From NCBI RefSeq assembly GCF_023028105.1, contig NZ_CP095491.1:3534001-3598000 (forward strand): a stretch of DNA of 64,000 nt. The letters run 5' to 3'. Position numbers and translations under genes: made by a program. Under the pieces are notes generated by a model, which saw only the letters and a program-made list of their open reading frames with translations, searched no databases and was not told the DNA's origin. Below are positions 53,213-62,091 of the stretch, in pieces (the stretch's first letter is position 1; each line of letters opens with the position of its first letter). This DNA comes from Halosolutus gelatinilyticus (GTDB lineage Archaea > Halobacteriota > Halobacteria > Halobacteriales > Natrialbaceae).

Positions 53213-54058
53213 TCAGCGGTGCCCGTTCTGCAGGTCGAACATCGTCCCCGCGAGGAAGGCGCTGCAGTCGGTGAACTCCCACCGGAGCTGTTTCGGCTCG
53301 CCGGCGCCGTTGATCCGCGGGAGCAGGCACGGGTCCGACTCCGGCCCGACTCGAATTTCGTTCAGTCCCGCCACCGCGAACCGGTGAGTGTCGCGGACGA
53401 GGTCCACGGCCGTCGCCGAGTACTCGCCCTGCGGGTAGCAGAATCGGTCCACGTCGATCCCCAGTCGCTCCTCGAGTTCAAGCTTGGATTCCGCGATCTC
53501 GGTTTCCAGCTCGCCTGCGGAGAGCGTATCGAGTTTCCGGTGGGACTTCGAGTGGTTCCCGATCGTCACGAGCTCGTCGTCGGCGAGATCGACGAGCTGG
53601 GCTTCCGTCATATACTCGTAGTCGAACCACTCGTCCTGAAGGAACTCCGCGTTTCCGATGCTATCGGCGACGACGAACACGGTCGCCGGGACGTCGAACT
53701 CCTGGAGCATCGGTCGGACGGTCTCGTAAAAATCGACGGTTCCGTCGTCGAACGTCAGCGCGACCCTGGTGTCGGCGGTCTCTTCCAGCACGGCCGGCAG
53801 ATCGACGACGTCGTACTTCCGGGTGAGCTGCTCGAGCTGCCTTCGAAACCGGCCCGGGGAAACGTCGTCGTAAAACCCGCCGCCGACGGAGTGATACATC
53901 AGAATTCGGTTCCCGGAGTCCGGACACGGTGCCCACGACGAAACCTTCGCGTAGTAATCGAGGCGGGCCAGCCGGACCCACGCGCTCTTCAGTACGGTGT
54001 GCGTTACCGTCGGGCTACCGGGCCGTTCGCGCCCGCCTGCGGTGATATTTCGAAACAT
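53213..54058 (-). CDS. Polysaccharide deacetylase (NodB/CE4 family)
   Basis: A 281-residue CE4 protein. M-Y-H-S-V-G leads in, then the catalytic A-L-T-F-D-D-G-T (the second Asp is the metal ligand), and N-H-S-K-S-H-R-K supplies the two metal His. Y-P-Q-G-E-Y is the later substrate motif. It removes N-acetyl groups from a glycan. No signal peptide is obvious from ATG 54058, so it may act in the cytoplasm on lipid-linked sugar; a shorter GTG start is possible. Convergent with the first glycosyltransferase. Confidence 0.85.
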   Translation of the reverse strand: MFRNITAGGRERPGSPTVTHTVLKSAWVRLARLDYYAKVSSWAPCPDSGNRILMYHSVGGGFYDDVSPGRFRRQLEQLTRKYDVVDLPAVLEETADTRVALTFDDGTVDFYETVRPMLQEFDVPATVFVVADSIGNAEFLQDEWFDYEYMTEAQLVDLADDELVTIGNHSKSHRKLDTLSAGELETEIAESKLELEERLGIDVDRFCYPQGEYSATAVDLVRDTHRFAVAGLNEIRVGPESDPCLLPRINGAGEPKQLRWEFTDCSAFLAGTMFDLQNGHR

Positions 54059-54354
54059 TCGACCTCGTTCTGCCGTCGGATGCGGTACCGGGCGAGCCGC
54101 GCGCTCGGACCGCTCCGCGATGTCCGGACGGACGGCGCCAGGGGCGAAAAAAGGCGCGCTCGGTCCGCTCGAGTCGCCGAGGCGAGCGACTGCGATTCGT
54201 CGCACCGGGCGTCGCGGGCCGCTCCCCCTCGTTCGGACGCCCCCGGCAAGCGGAGCCTAACGCGGCAACGATACCGCTCCTCTAAGCGGCGCGTGCGCGT
54301 ACTCGTGCTCGCAAGAGCCGTCCGGTCGAATCGCCGGCCGTCGCTCGCGACGCC

Positions 54355-55179
54355 ATGAGCCCCGCGTTTTCGGTACTGATGCCGGTGTACGCAGGCGACG
54401 ATCCGTCGCACCTCGAGGCCGCCCTCCGGAGCGTCGTCGACCAGTCGGTCCGGCCGGACGAGATCGTGATCGTCGAGGACGGGCCGCTCACCGACGCGCT
54501 GAGCGACGTCCTGGACTCGTACGAGCGAGCGCAGGGGGACCACTTCTCGCGGTACCGGCTGCGCGAAAACGTCGGCATCGGGAACGCGCTTCGGGTCGGC
54601 GTACGCCGGTGCGAGCACGAACTCGTCGCGCGGATGGACGCCGACGATATCAGCGTTCCCGATCGATTCGAACGCCAGCTGGCCGTCTTCGAACGGCGCC
54701 CCGACGTCGACGTCGTCGGCGGCTACATCGCCGAGTTCGACGACGATCCGGACGACTGCTTCGCATGCCGAATCGTCCCCACGAACCACACTTCGATCGC
54801 CGCTCGAGCCCGGTTTCGAAACCCGATGAACCACATCACCGTGATGGCCCGCCGCCGCGCGATTCTCGAGGCCGGAAACTACCGGGACTTCCTCGGCATG
54901 GAGGATTACGACCTCTGGGTTCGAATGCTATCGAACGAAGCGACGTTCGCCAACGTCCCGTCCGTGCTCGCGAAGGCGCGGATCGACCGGGACTACGGCC
55001 AACGCGGCGGACTCTCGGTCACGAAGGCGGAAGTCCGTCTCCAGCGGAGCTTCTACCGGTCCGGGTTCATCGACGCGCCGATCCTCCTCTACAACCTCCT
55101 CACGCGCGCTTCGGTTCGGTTGCTGCCGAAGCGAATCCGCGGCCGGCTTATCACGCGGTACACGAGGACACCCGGCTAG
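54355..55179 (+). CDS. GT2 glycosyltransferase
   Basis: A 274-residue GT-A enzyme. M-P-V-Y-A-G-D-D opens the fold, V-E-D-G-P-L follows, the metal motif is M-D-A-D-D (DxD-like) and the acceptor-side motif is M-E-D-Y-D-L-W. No membrane helix is certain; a basic C-terminal helix may sit on the membrane. Sugar unknown. Confidence 0.9.
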   Translation: MSPAFSVLMPVYAGDDPSHLEAALRSVVDQSVRPDEIVIVEDGPLTDALSDVLDSYERAQGDHFSRYRLRENVGIGNALRVGVRRCEHELVARMDADDISVPDRFERQLAVFERRPDVDVVGGYIAEFDDDPDDCFACRIVPTNHTSIAARARFRNPMNHITVMARRRAILEAGNYRDFLGMEDYDLWVRMLSNEATFANVPSVLAKARIDRDYGQRGGLSVTKAEVRLQRSFYRSGFIDAPILLYNLLTRASVRLLPKRIRGRLITRYTRTPG

Positions 55180-55586
55180 CGCCTCGACCGGTCGGCGTCT
55201 CGAAGCTCCGGAGCAGCCGACTGACGCTCCGGGCGCCGCGCCGTAGCGGGCCGGCGTCTCGAGGAACGCGCCGGCGACTCCGAACGCCGATCTCCGAAGA
55301 ACGTCGCCTCGAGACGAGGTGCCGAACGGGGGACGTCGATCGGCACGCGGCCGCCGTGTCGTAACCTCGGCCTACTGATATGAAATGGTCATCAACGCCC
55401 GATTGTCGGTGCCGATCTCCCCACAGGTATTTGGCCCGACCGCGACTACGAATGCTAGCGAACCAAGATGACAACGTTACAATATGTGTTCTGTTTCGAG
55501 CGTCGCGGACCGACCTCGAGCCGCGGCCCCCGCGGCTCGCGCTCCGCACGGATTGGCAGCCGTGCGACTCGACGCGGGTCACCGGA
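55180..55586. other. Intergenic, nothing recognised
   Basis: About 400 bases between two glycosyltransferase genes. The second half is less GC-rich (AATATGTGTTCTG near 55480) and probably holds the next promoter. No RNA gene or repeat seen. Confidence 0.45.
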
Positions 55587-56435
55587 ATGAGCGCCGCGAC
55601 GACCGACGAACGGGCGGACGAGCGGGAAACGCTGCCGATCTCCGTCTGTATCACGACGAAGGACAACGCCGATATAATCAGGCGGTGCCTCGAGAGCGTC
55701 CAGGACTGGACGGACGAGATCGTCGTCGTGGACAGCGACAGCCAGGACGGGACGATCGAGATCTGCGAGGAGTACGGCGCCGACGTCTACCAGCACGAGT
55801 TCAAGGGGTTCGGTGACATCAAGACGAAGTCGATCGAACACGCCTCGAACGATTGGGTGCTCATTCTGGACTCGGACGAGGAGGTGCCGCCGGCCCTCCG
55901 GCGGGAGATTTTCGACGTCTTCGGCTCGCCGGGTATCGTCGGCTTCTACATCCGAAAGCGCGAGCACATCCTCGGGGCGTGGTCCCACCAGTATCACGTC
56001 AAGCAGCCGGTGCTGGCGAACAGGCGGGTGCTGTACTACCAACAGGAACACCTGTGGGAGCGGCCGACGATCAGCGACGAGTACGCCGAGCGGACGAGGG
56101 ACCTTAAGCACGCGATCAACAACTACACGGTCGAACGGGTCTCCGAGCGAGAGGCGAAGATGATGCAGTACAGCGCCCTGGAGGCGTTCCAGATCGTCGA
56201 GCTGAACAAGCCCGGCAACCCCGCCGTTTTGCTGGCGAAAGGGATCGCTGCGGCGCTCTATCGACTCGTCATCGGACGGGCCGCGCTGGACGGCTATCGC
56301 GGGTTCTACATGGCGTTTACGGATATTAATCACTACGTCTCGACGTACGCGAAAATCAAAGATATCGAACGACTGCGGAAACGACGGCCGAAAGATTGGA
56401 AGGAGATTTGGTTGGAAGAAGAATGTGGTCGATAA
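55587..56435 (+). CDS. GT2 glycosyltransferase (WaaE/KDO-like type)
   Basis: A 282-residue GT2 enzyme. I-T-T-K-D-N-A-D begins the fold, V-V-V-D-S-D-S-Q-D-G-T is the nucleotide-binding motif and I-L-D-S-D-E-E-V the DxD-type site. This layout is that of the lipopolysaccharide-core beta-glucosyltransferase (WaaE) subgroup. A C-terminal segment with A-A-L-Y-R-L-V-I-G-R may be membrane-associated. ATG 55587 was preferred to an upstream start at 55380. Confidence 0.88.
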   Translation: MSAATTDERADERETLPISVCITTKDNADIIRRCLESVQDWTDEIVVVDSDSQDGTIEICEEYGADVYQHEFKGFGDIKTKSIEHASNDWVLILDSDEEVPPALRREIFDVFGSPGIVGFYIRKREHILGAWSHQYHVKQPVLANRRVLYYQQEHLWERPTISDEYAERTRDLKHAINNYTVERVSEREAKMMQYSALEAFQIVELNKPGNPAVLLAKGIAAALYRLVIGRAALDGYRGFYMAFTDINHYVSTYAKIKDIERLRKRRPKDWKEIWLEEECGR

Positions 56436-56568
56436 CGGAGGCCGAAACGTCGATACGGTTGTCGTACGAATTCCGGTGCTCCCCGAGCGAATCCGATCCG
56501 CCAGCGAGTGTCGATATCGCGGACTCGAGTCGTACGGATCTTCGAATTTAGCGACATCGGGGGGTTGA

Positions 56569-57621
56569 CTACGACCTCAACAGCTCGAGCACCGCATCCG
56601 CAAACGCCGGGAGATTTCTCGGCTCGACCGTCCGACCGTACGATTGTACTTCCGCGTGCGGTCCGATATCGAAGGCGACCGTCGGCGTTCCACACTGTTC
56701 GGCTTCCACGATTGTGAGGTTAAATCCCTCGAGTGTAGAGCAAGTCGCGTACACGTCTGCCGCGGCGTAGTATTGTGGGAGCTCCTCCTCCGAAACTCGT
56801 CCGGTCATGATCACGGTACCGTTGCTGGTAGCCGCCAGGGCGTCCAATCGCTCCTTGTACGCTCGGTCGTCCGTTCGGCCGACGGCGAGGAGGACTGCGT
56901 CCGGAAACTCGCGGAGGACGTACTCGTAGACGGAGATCAGCTTCTCGATGTTCTTTTCGGGGGAGATCCGTCCCACGTAGAGTATCACGGGATCGTCTCC
57001 GAGCGAGTGCTTTCTGCGGACGGCGCTCCCGTCGACGTTTTCGTTGTACGATCCGCCGACGGTATTGTAAATCACCGGCCCAGTAACCCCGTATCGGTTC
57101 GCGAATCCGTCCCGGCTGTACTTGCTGACCGACACAACCGTATCCGAAAGCGACGCCAGTTCGTGCAACGGGTGGAGAAACGCACCCTCGTCGACCGGTG
57201 ATCGGTGATTGACGAAAACCACGGGCGTATCGAAGAGGTACTGGGTGAGAACGGCGGGAATGGTGAGTATCGGTTGGTGGACGATGAGCAGATCCTCGTC
57301 CTTGAGCTCGAGCGCAGAGCGCCCGATCCGCAGCGGGTTTACGAAGTATTCCGCTCTTCGCATTCGACTCGAGAGAGCGTCATTGCCCAGAGAAACGACA
57401 TCGCTGTCTACCTCGGTAACGTAATCGAACAGGTACACGCTCGTGCTAATGTTCGCCTCGTTCAACTCCGCGAGTTGCGGAATCACTACGCTGGCGACGC
57501 CCTCCGCTTCGTCGAGCGTGGAGATGAGAACGCCGACGCGTCGGACGTTCGGGTACCTGTCGAGTAATAGGTCGGAGATGCGCTCGTAATCTCCGCGGAG
57601 TTCCGGCTGTGAGGACATCAT
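56569..57621 (-). CDS. GT4 glycosyltransferase
   Basis: A 350-residue GT-B enzyme. Its C-terminal domain has the donor motifs Y-V-G-R-I-S-P-E-K-N-I and the E-x7-E pair in S-T-L-E-G-F-N-L-T-I-V-E-A-E. The N-terminal acceptor domain begins V-G-V-L-I-S-T-L-D. Retaining transfer of a hexose to a lipid-linked or peptide-linked glycan is likely. Divergent from the flippase. Confidence 0.9.
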   Translation of the reverse strand: MMSSQPELRGDYERISDLLLDRYPNVRRVGVLISTLDEAEGVASVVIPQLAELNEANISTSVYLFDYVTEVDSDVVSLGNDALSSRMRRAEYFVNPLRIGRSALELKDEDLLIVHQPILTIPAVLTQYLFDTPVVFVNHRSPVDEGAFLHPLHELASLSDTVVSVSKYSRDGFANRYGVTGPVIYNTVGGSYNENVDGSAVRRKHSLGDDPVILYVGRISPEKNIEKLISVYEYVLREFPDAVLLAVGRTDDRAYKERLDALAATSNGTVIMTGRVSEEELPQYYAAADVYATCSTLEGFNLTIVEAEQCGTPTVAFDIGPHAEVQSYGRTVEPRNLPAFADAVLELLRS

Positions 57622-57791
57622 TTCCCGAACCTCTCGCGGCCGACGACCTAAACACAGTGTGCGTTTCGCGTCGCAATAGTCGGCTGATCGATCCGAGAGT
57701 GGTTTTAAGTATCCATTGAACGTGAGCGTGGGCTACAACCAACCGCCGGCTTTGTAGTCGCGCCCGGAGTGGATTCGTCGAACACCTTCAA

Positions 57792-59225
57792 ATGGCCAAT
57801 ATAGACGTCCTCGGAGCGATCTGGCGCGTATTTAGCGCGCGAACCGCCGGATCGGTAATCATGGTTCTGGGGTACGTTACCTTCGCGAGGATTCTCGACG
57901 CGCAACTGTTCGGCGTATTCGTCCTCTTCATCGCGGTAACGAGCGTGTTCGAGGTGTTTCTCGATCTCGGTATCGATAAGGCGATGGAAAAGCGGATCAG
58001 CGAACAGCGGAACGCGGTTCCCCCGGGTGACGTGCTAACGACGGGGTTGCTGTTGAAAACCGGCTCGATGCTACTCGTCGCGACGATCCTCATCGCATCG
58101 CGCGGCTACATCGATAGCTACGTCGGCGCCGACGTAACGATGCTGCTCGTTCCGGTGCTCGTTGCTCAGCAGTTGGGGTGGCTGATTCTGGCCATTCTTC
58201 GGGGTGAACAGTCCGTTGCTACCGCCGAATACCTCACGCTGGTCCAGAACGTCGTGTTCGTCCTCCTGGGCGTTTTACTGATTCTACGCGGATTCGGCGT
58301 CGAGGGGCTGATAACCGGATACGGTCTCGGTTGGCTCGTACTGTCCGTCGTCGGCTACCGGCTGATCTCGACCGAGCTGGGGACGTTTTCGATCGATATC
58401 GTCCGATCGCTGTTCGACTTCTCGTGGTACAACTTCGTCGCATCATCCGTGATGACCGCTTCCTATCGGTGGATCGACATTCTGTTGATCGGTTTTTTTC
58501 TCACGCGCACCGACGTCGCCGCGTACGAGGTCGCCTGGCAGATTTCGGTCGTGTTCTTACTCCTGCCGCAGGCGATCGCGCTCACGCTCTTCCCGTCGGT
58601 TAGCGAACGAGCGACTCAGGGGCAGTTCGACGAGATCGAGCGACTCGTTCCAACCGTGATCACGTGGTCGATCGTAATCGTCGTTCCTGGCGTGATCGGC
58701 GGCCTGGTGCTCGGAAACGAAATCCTCTCGCTGATATTCGGTCCCGAGTTCGCGATCGCGGCCGCGGCGCTCGTCATCATTCTCTTCGGAAAGATCGCGG
58801 AATCGCTGAACTACGTCTTTGGAACGTTGCTGCTCGCGATCGATCGCCCCGGTCTGGTGGCGAAGACGGCGCTCGTTTTCGTCGCACTAAACGTCGGTCT
58901 GAACGTGGCGTTGATCCCCCGATACGGGATCGTCGGCGCCGCGGTGGCGACCACGATGGCGTACTTCCTGTTCACGGCGATGAACGCGACGTACTTATCG
59001 AAGTACGTACGCTTGACGGTGAACGTCGACGAGGTCGGAACGTCGGTTCTCTCGGCGCTAGCGATGGGATCCGTCCTGTGGGGGGTTCAGGAACTCGTGC
59101 GTATCGACTCCCTCGTCGTTCTGCTCGCAACCGTGGCATTCGGAGGCGTCGTGTACACTGCCGCGTTACTCTCGTTCGCATCGTACCGGCAGATGATCCT
59201 GGACGTGACGAGTGAGATGCTCTAG
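57792..59225 (+). CDS. Oligosaccharide flippase (Wzx/AglR-like, MATE/PST superfamily)
   Basis: A 477-residue protein with 12-14 hydrophobic helices. S-A-R-T-A-G-S-V-I-M-V-L-G and F-G-V-F-V-L-F-I open the first bundle, and F-D-F-S-W-Y-N-F-V-A and Y-G-I-V-G-A-A-V-A-T in the second half are typical of polysaccharide exporters. It probably moves the lipid-linked glycan made by the neighbouring glycosyltransferases across the membrane. Confidence 0.9.
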   Translation: MANIDVLGAIWRVFSARTAGSVIMVLGYVTFARILDAQLFGVFVLFIAVTSVFEVFLDLGIDKAMEKRISEQRNAVPPGDVLTTGLLLKTGSMLLVATILIASRGYIDSYVGADVTMLLVPVLVAQQLGWLILAILRGEQSVATAEYLTLVQNVVFVLLGVLLILRGFGVEGLITGYGLGWLVLSVVGYRLISTELGTFSIDIVRSLFDFSWYNFVASSVMTASYRWIDILLIGFFLTRTDVAAYEVAWQISVVFLLLPQAIALTLFPSVSERATQGQFDEIERLVPTVITWSIVIVVPGVIGGLVLGNEILSLIFGPEFAIAAAALVIILFGKIAESLNYVFGTLLLAIDRPGLVAKTALVFVALNVGLNVALIPRYGIVGAAVATTMAYFLFTAMNATYLSKYVRLTVNVDEVGTSVLSALAMGSVLWGVQELVRIDSLVVLLATVAFGGVVYTAALLSFASYRQMILDVTSEML

Positions 59226-59424
59226 ATCGGAGAGAGCGGACGGTCCTCGCCGCTCCGACGGCGTTGCAAGTTTCGTCGCTGGTCGCGGCGACTCGCCGCA
59301 AGGAGTCCGGACGAGGACGCCGTTGTATCTCAGTGTCTCGCCAACTCCACCGCGGTCGCGCTCTCGTCGCAACCCTAGGCGTTCACTGCGAGACGACGTT
59401 AGCTCGATCGCGCTACCGTCTCGT

Positions 59425-61590
59425 CTATTCGGCTCCGTCGCCGGTCCTGACTTCGTAAACGACCGCCTTCGAGTTGTCGAAGATTCTGTTGTCCCGCTCG
59501 GTAGCGATCGCGTCGGGATCGGGATTGCTCTCCAGCACGAAGACGTAGGAGGCGGCCCCCTGATCCTGTTGCGTTTCGTCGACCCACTCTACCCGTTCGA
59601 TTTCGGAATCCCCGTGTACTGCCGCATCGTAATCCAGTGCGAAGGGAAAGAACAGGTGGTACGTCACCTCGTCGGTGAGGATCGTTCCGTTTTCGCTCGA
59701 CTCGTAAATCCACCGGCCGGCCGAGCGCTCTCCGTCGTCGTAAACGGGGGTGTGAGCGTCGGAATCGAACGCGGCCGCCGACGGGATCGGATCGCCAGCG
59801 GCGTAGTAGAGGAACCCGGAATTGAGCAACAGGAACAGCGCGACGACGACGGCCAGCACGCTCCAAGTCGTCCCCGCGGACGGTATCGGAAGCGAGACGC
59901 CGTACAGGAGCTTCCGAATCGAAGACGCGAATACCTGATATCCGATCGGGAGGTACAGCGAGAGCACGGTCATCGAGAGGAGCCACGCTCGATCCGCTCC
60001 GTACCCGCCGCCGAAGAAGAACGAAAACCCGATGAGCGCGTAAAACGCGAGCGAGAGCGATACTAGTACGTCCGGCGTTTCGACGGGCCGACGATCGAGC
60101 CGCCGCCATACCTCCGAGAGCAATCCGACCGATATCGTCAGCAGAATAGCGGCAAACACACCGGCAGTGAGCAGATCGAGCGGCGAGCGGTGCTGACTGA
60201 GAATCCCTGCACCGGATCTCGAGGCGGTGTCCGTCTCCGAAAACATGGCGTTCCATTCCCAGAGCAGGTGTCCCGGAACGTCGAGCAGAGAGAAGAACGT
60301 CGACCCTTCCCCGACGAGGAACATCCAGCCGAGCGTTCCGACGAGCGTTCCGACACCGTATACTCCCGCGAAGGTTGGTGACACGCTGGGTTGCGTTCGG
60401 CGGTGGAAGAGCGACAGCAGGAACAGAAACGCCGCCGCGAACAGCACGCTGAACGAGAAGATAATCGCGGTTCCGTAGTGGCTAAAGATTATCGAAACGG
60501 TGAACGTCGGGACGAGAAGATACGTGAGCCGCTTCGACGAGGAGCGAGCGACGATCACGAGGAGCAAGCAGACCATGAAGAACATCGCTAGCCGCTCCTT
60601 TTCGGGGGTCTCGTGGAAGTATCGGAAGTAAAATACGAACGAGAGGGCGGCGAGCATCGCGCCCGTCTCGGCGATATACCTCCGAAATAGGGAGTACATT
60701 CCGACGGGCACGGCCGCGAAGACGATCGAAAATACGACCTTGTACGCGTAGTGAAGCGATAGTCCCAGTAATTCCGAGAAGACGACCGGAAGGATCGTGA
60801 GCACCGGAAGCGAGCCGAGGCTGGGGATCTCGGACGTCCATCTCCCCTCCGCGTACACCATTTCGGCGAAATAATAGTGTATCTGAACGTCCGCCCCGGT
60901 CACGTACTCGGTCAGTAAGACGTGATGGAAGAGGACCGAAATCGCGATCGAATACAACAGCAGCGAACGGTCCGTTCTCGAAAGCGATATCTTGGGGACG
61001 AGCACCGTGATCACCGCTACGAGAGGGACGAGGACCAGTAACAGCACGTTCGAATCGCGGACGTTAAAGAGCGTCGTTCCGGCGATCGAAAGCGCCGGAA
61101 GGAGCACCGCGATGATTATGGCCGGGGATATCGGAACGCGGATAACGTCGTCACCGGGCCGTTCTCGACTCGCGCCGAAAAAGGCTAGTGCGGCGAGGCC
61201 GAGCACCAATCCGGTGGCGACGACGTGGATCCACGGTTCGCCCAGGGGAGCAAAGACGTCGAAAAAAGGGGAGACCAGGCTGATAGCTATTCCGAACACC
61301 GAGAAGATGAACAGGCTCACTCCGACGGAGAGGATCGTCGTCTCGCCCGGGGAGAAGGTTTCCGAATCATCGAAACTGAAGAGCAGCAGACCCGGCGCAC
61401 AGACGAATAGAACGAATCCGGTGATTCCGATACCCAGACGTATCCAGACGGTGAGATACTCCGCAAACTGTGGGGAAAGGAAGTGCCAAAGATACTGGAG
61501 TAGCCAGTAAATGCACAGCGTGATTACCGTCATCCTCGCCAACGTTCTACCGTCGGTTGATGAAGGGTTCGGGAAGAAGACGGCGGTCAT
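59425..61590 (-). CDS. DUF2206-type polytopic membrane protein (glycosyltransferase-like)
   Basis: A 721-residue protein with about 16 hydrophobic helices and a final soluble domain of about 110 residues. The T-G-A-D-V-Q-I-H-Y-Y-F motif in the first large loop and the H-E-T-P-E-K-E-R motif further on are like the catalytic-side loops of GT-C enzymes, and the layout matches DUF2206. A TATA-like element (61612-61619) lies about 25 bases before the ATG. It may transfer sugar from a lipid carrier outside the membrane; this is inferred. Confidence 0.85.
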   Translation of the reverse strand: MTAVFFPNPSSTDGRTLARMTVITLCIYWLLQYLWHFLSPQFAEYLTVWIRLGIGITGFVLFVCAPGLLLFSFDDSETFSPGETTILSVGVSLFIFSVFGIAISLVSPFFDVFAPLGEPWIHVVATGLVLGLAALAFFGASRERPGDDVIRVPISPAIIIAVLLPALSIAGTTLFNVRDSNVLLLVLVPLVAVITVLVPKISLSRTDRSLLLYSIAISVLFHHVLLTEYVTGADVQIHYYFAEMVYAEGRWTSEIPSLGSLPVLTILPVVFSELLGLSLHYAYKVVFSIVFAAVPVGMYSLFRRYIAETGAMLAALSFVFYFRYFHETPEKERLAMFFMVCLLLVIVARSSSKRLTYLLVPTFTVSIIFSHYGTAIIFSFSVLFAAAFLFLLSLFHRRTQPSVSPTFAGVYGVGTLVGTLGWMFLVGEGSTFFSLLDVPGHLLWEWNAMFSETDTASRSGAGILSQHRSPLDLLTAGVFAAILLTISVGLLSEVWRRLDRRPVETPDVLVSLSLAFYALIGFSFFFGGGYGADRAWLLSMTVLSLYLPIGYQVFASSIRKLLYGVSLPIPSAGTTWSVLAVVVALFLLLNSGFLYYAAGDPIPSAAAFDSDAHTPVYDDGERSAGRWIYESSENGTILTDEVTYHLFFPFALDYDAAVHGDSEIERVEWVDETQQDQGAASYVFVLESNPDPDAIATERDNRIFDNSKAVVYEVRTGDGAE

Positions 61591-61611
61591 AGCACACGTA
61601 TGATCTCGACG

Positions 61612-61644
61612 GTATTATAGGTGGATTCAGCACATTTTATATAT
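61612..61644. promoter_or_regulatory. Back-to-back TATA boxes
   Basis: TATTATAG at 61612-61619 serves the DUF2206 gene leftwards. TTTATATAT at 61636-61644 points rightwards and is 26 bases before the ATG at 61666. Confidence 0.55.
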
Positions 61645-61665
61645 GCGGGTAGTGTCGCGTCGCTA

Positions 61666-61803
61666 ATGAGTACGCGACGGGAAGTCAGTGGGCGAGTCGA
61701 GGAGCGCTCGATCGGTTTCGCTCCGGCCGGTAACGCGCTTGCCCCTCGGATGCGAGCGACGAGGTCGCCGTTCGTCTCTCGTTGTGCAACGTTTGGTTTT
61801 TAA
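61666..61803 (+). CDS. Possible leaderless 45-residue protein
   Basis: ATG lies 26 bases after a strong TATA box, the spacing of haloarchaeal leaderless genes. The start is inside a hairpin GTCGCGT/ACGCGAC (about 61653-61677). The product is basic, with no recognisable motif, and may not be translated; an untranslated small RNA from this promoter is equally possible. Confidence 0.35.
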   Translation: MSTRREVSGRVEERSIGFAPAGNALAPRMRATRSPFVSRCATFGF

Positions 61804-61882
61804 ATATATTTGCTCATACTGCCAATAATTCACATTATATTAGGCGATCTCTTTATAAACGCACGAGTGCTTGTCGGTAGGC

Positions 61883-62083
61883 ATGCAGCGCCCTCCTCGA
61901 ACGTACCGACGACGGTCGCTTCTCGCTCTCATCGCTACCGCTCTCGTGGCCGTTGTCACGCGGGGCGATCGGTATCTGGCCGGAGACCACCGTCGGGGTG
62001 CATCCCCGAACGGAACGATATCGGACGCCGAGGCCGGAAGGACGGGACGTCTCTCTGCGTACGGCCAACACTACGGAGCGTAA
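61883..62083 (+). CDS. Small protein with Tat-like N-terminus, upstream of the beta-helix gene
   Basis: A 66-residue protein: Y-R-R-R-S-L-L-A-L-I-A-T-A-L-V at residues 8-22 reads as twin arginines plus a hydrophobic core, then a polar tail. A CTTTATAAAC TATA box (61851-61860) lies 28 bases upstream, so the mRNA should be leaderless. The stop is eight bases before the next ATG, so the two genes form an operon. Exported or membrane-anchored; role unknown. Confidence 0.55.
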   Translation: MQRPPRTYRRRSLLALIATALVAVVTRGDRYLAGDHRRGASPNGTISDAEAGRTGRLSAYGQHYGA

Positions 62084-62091
62084 TCACGCAT

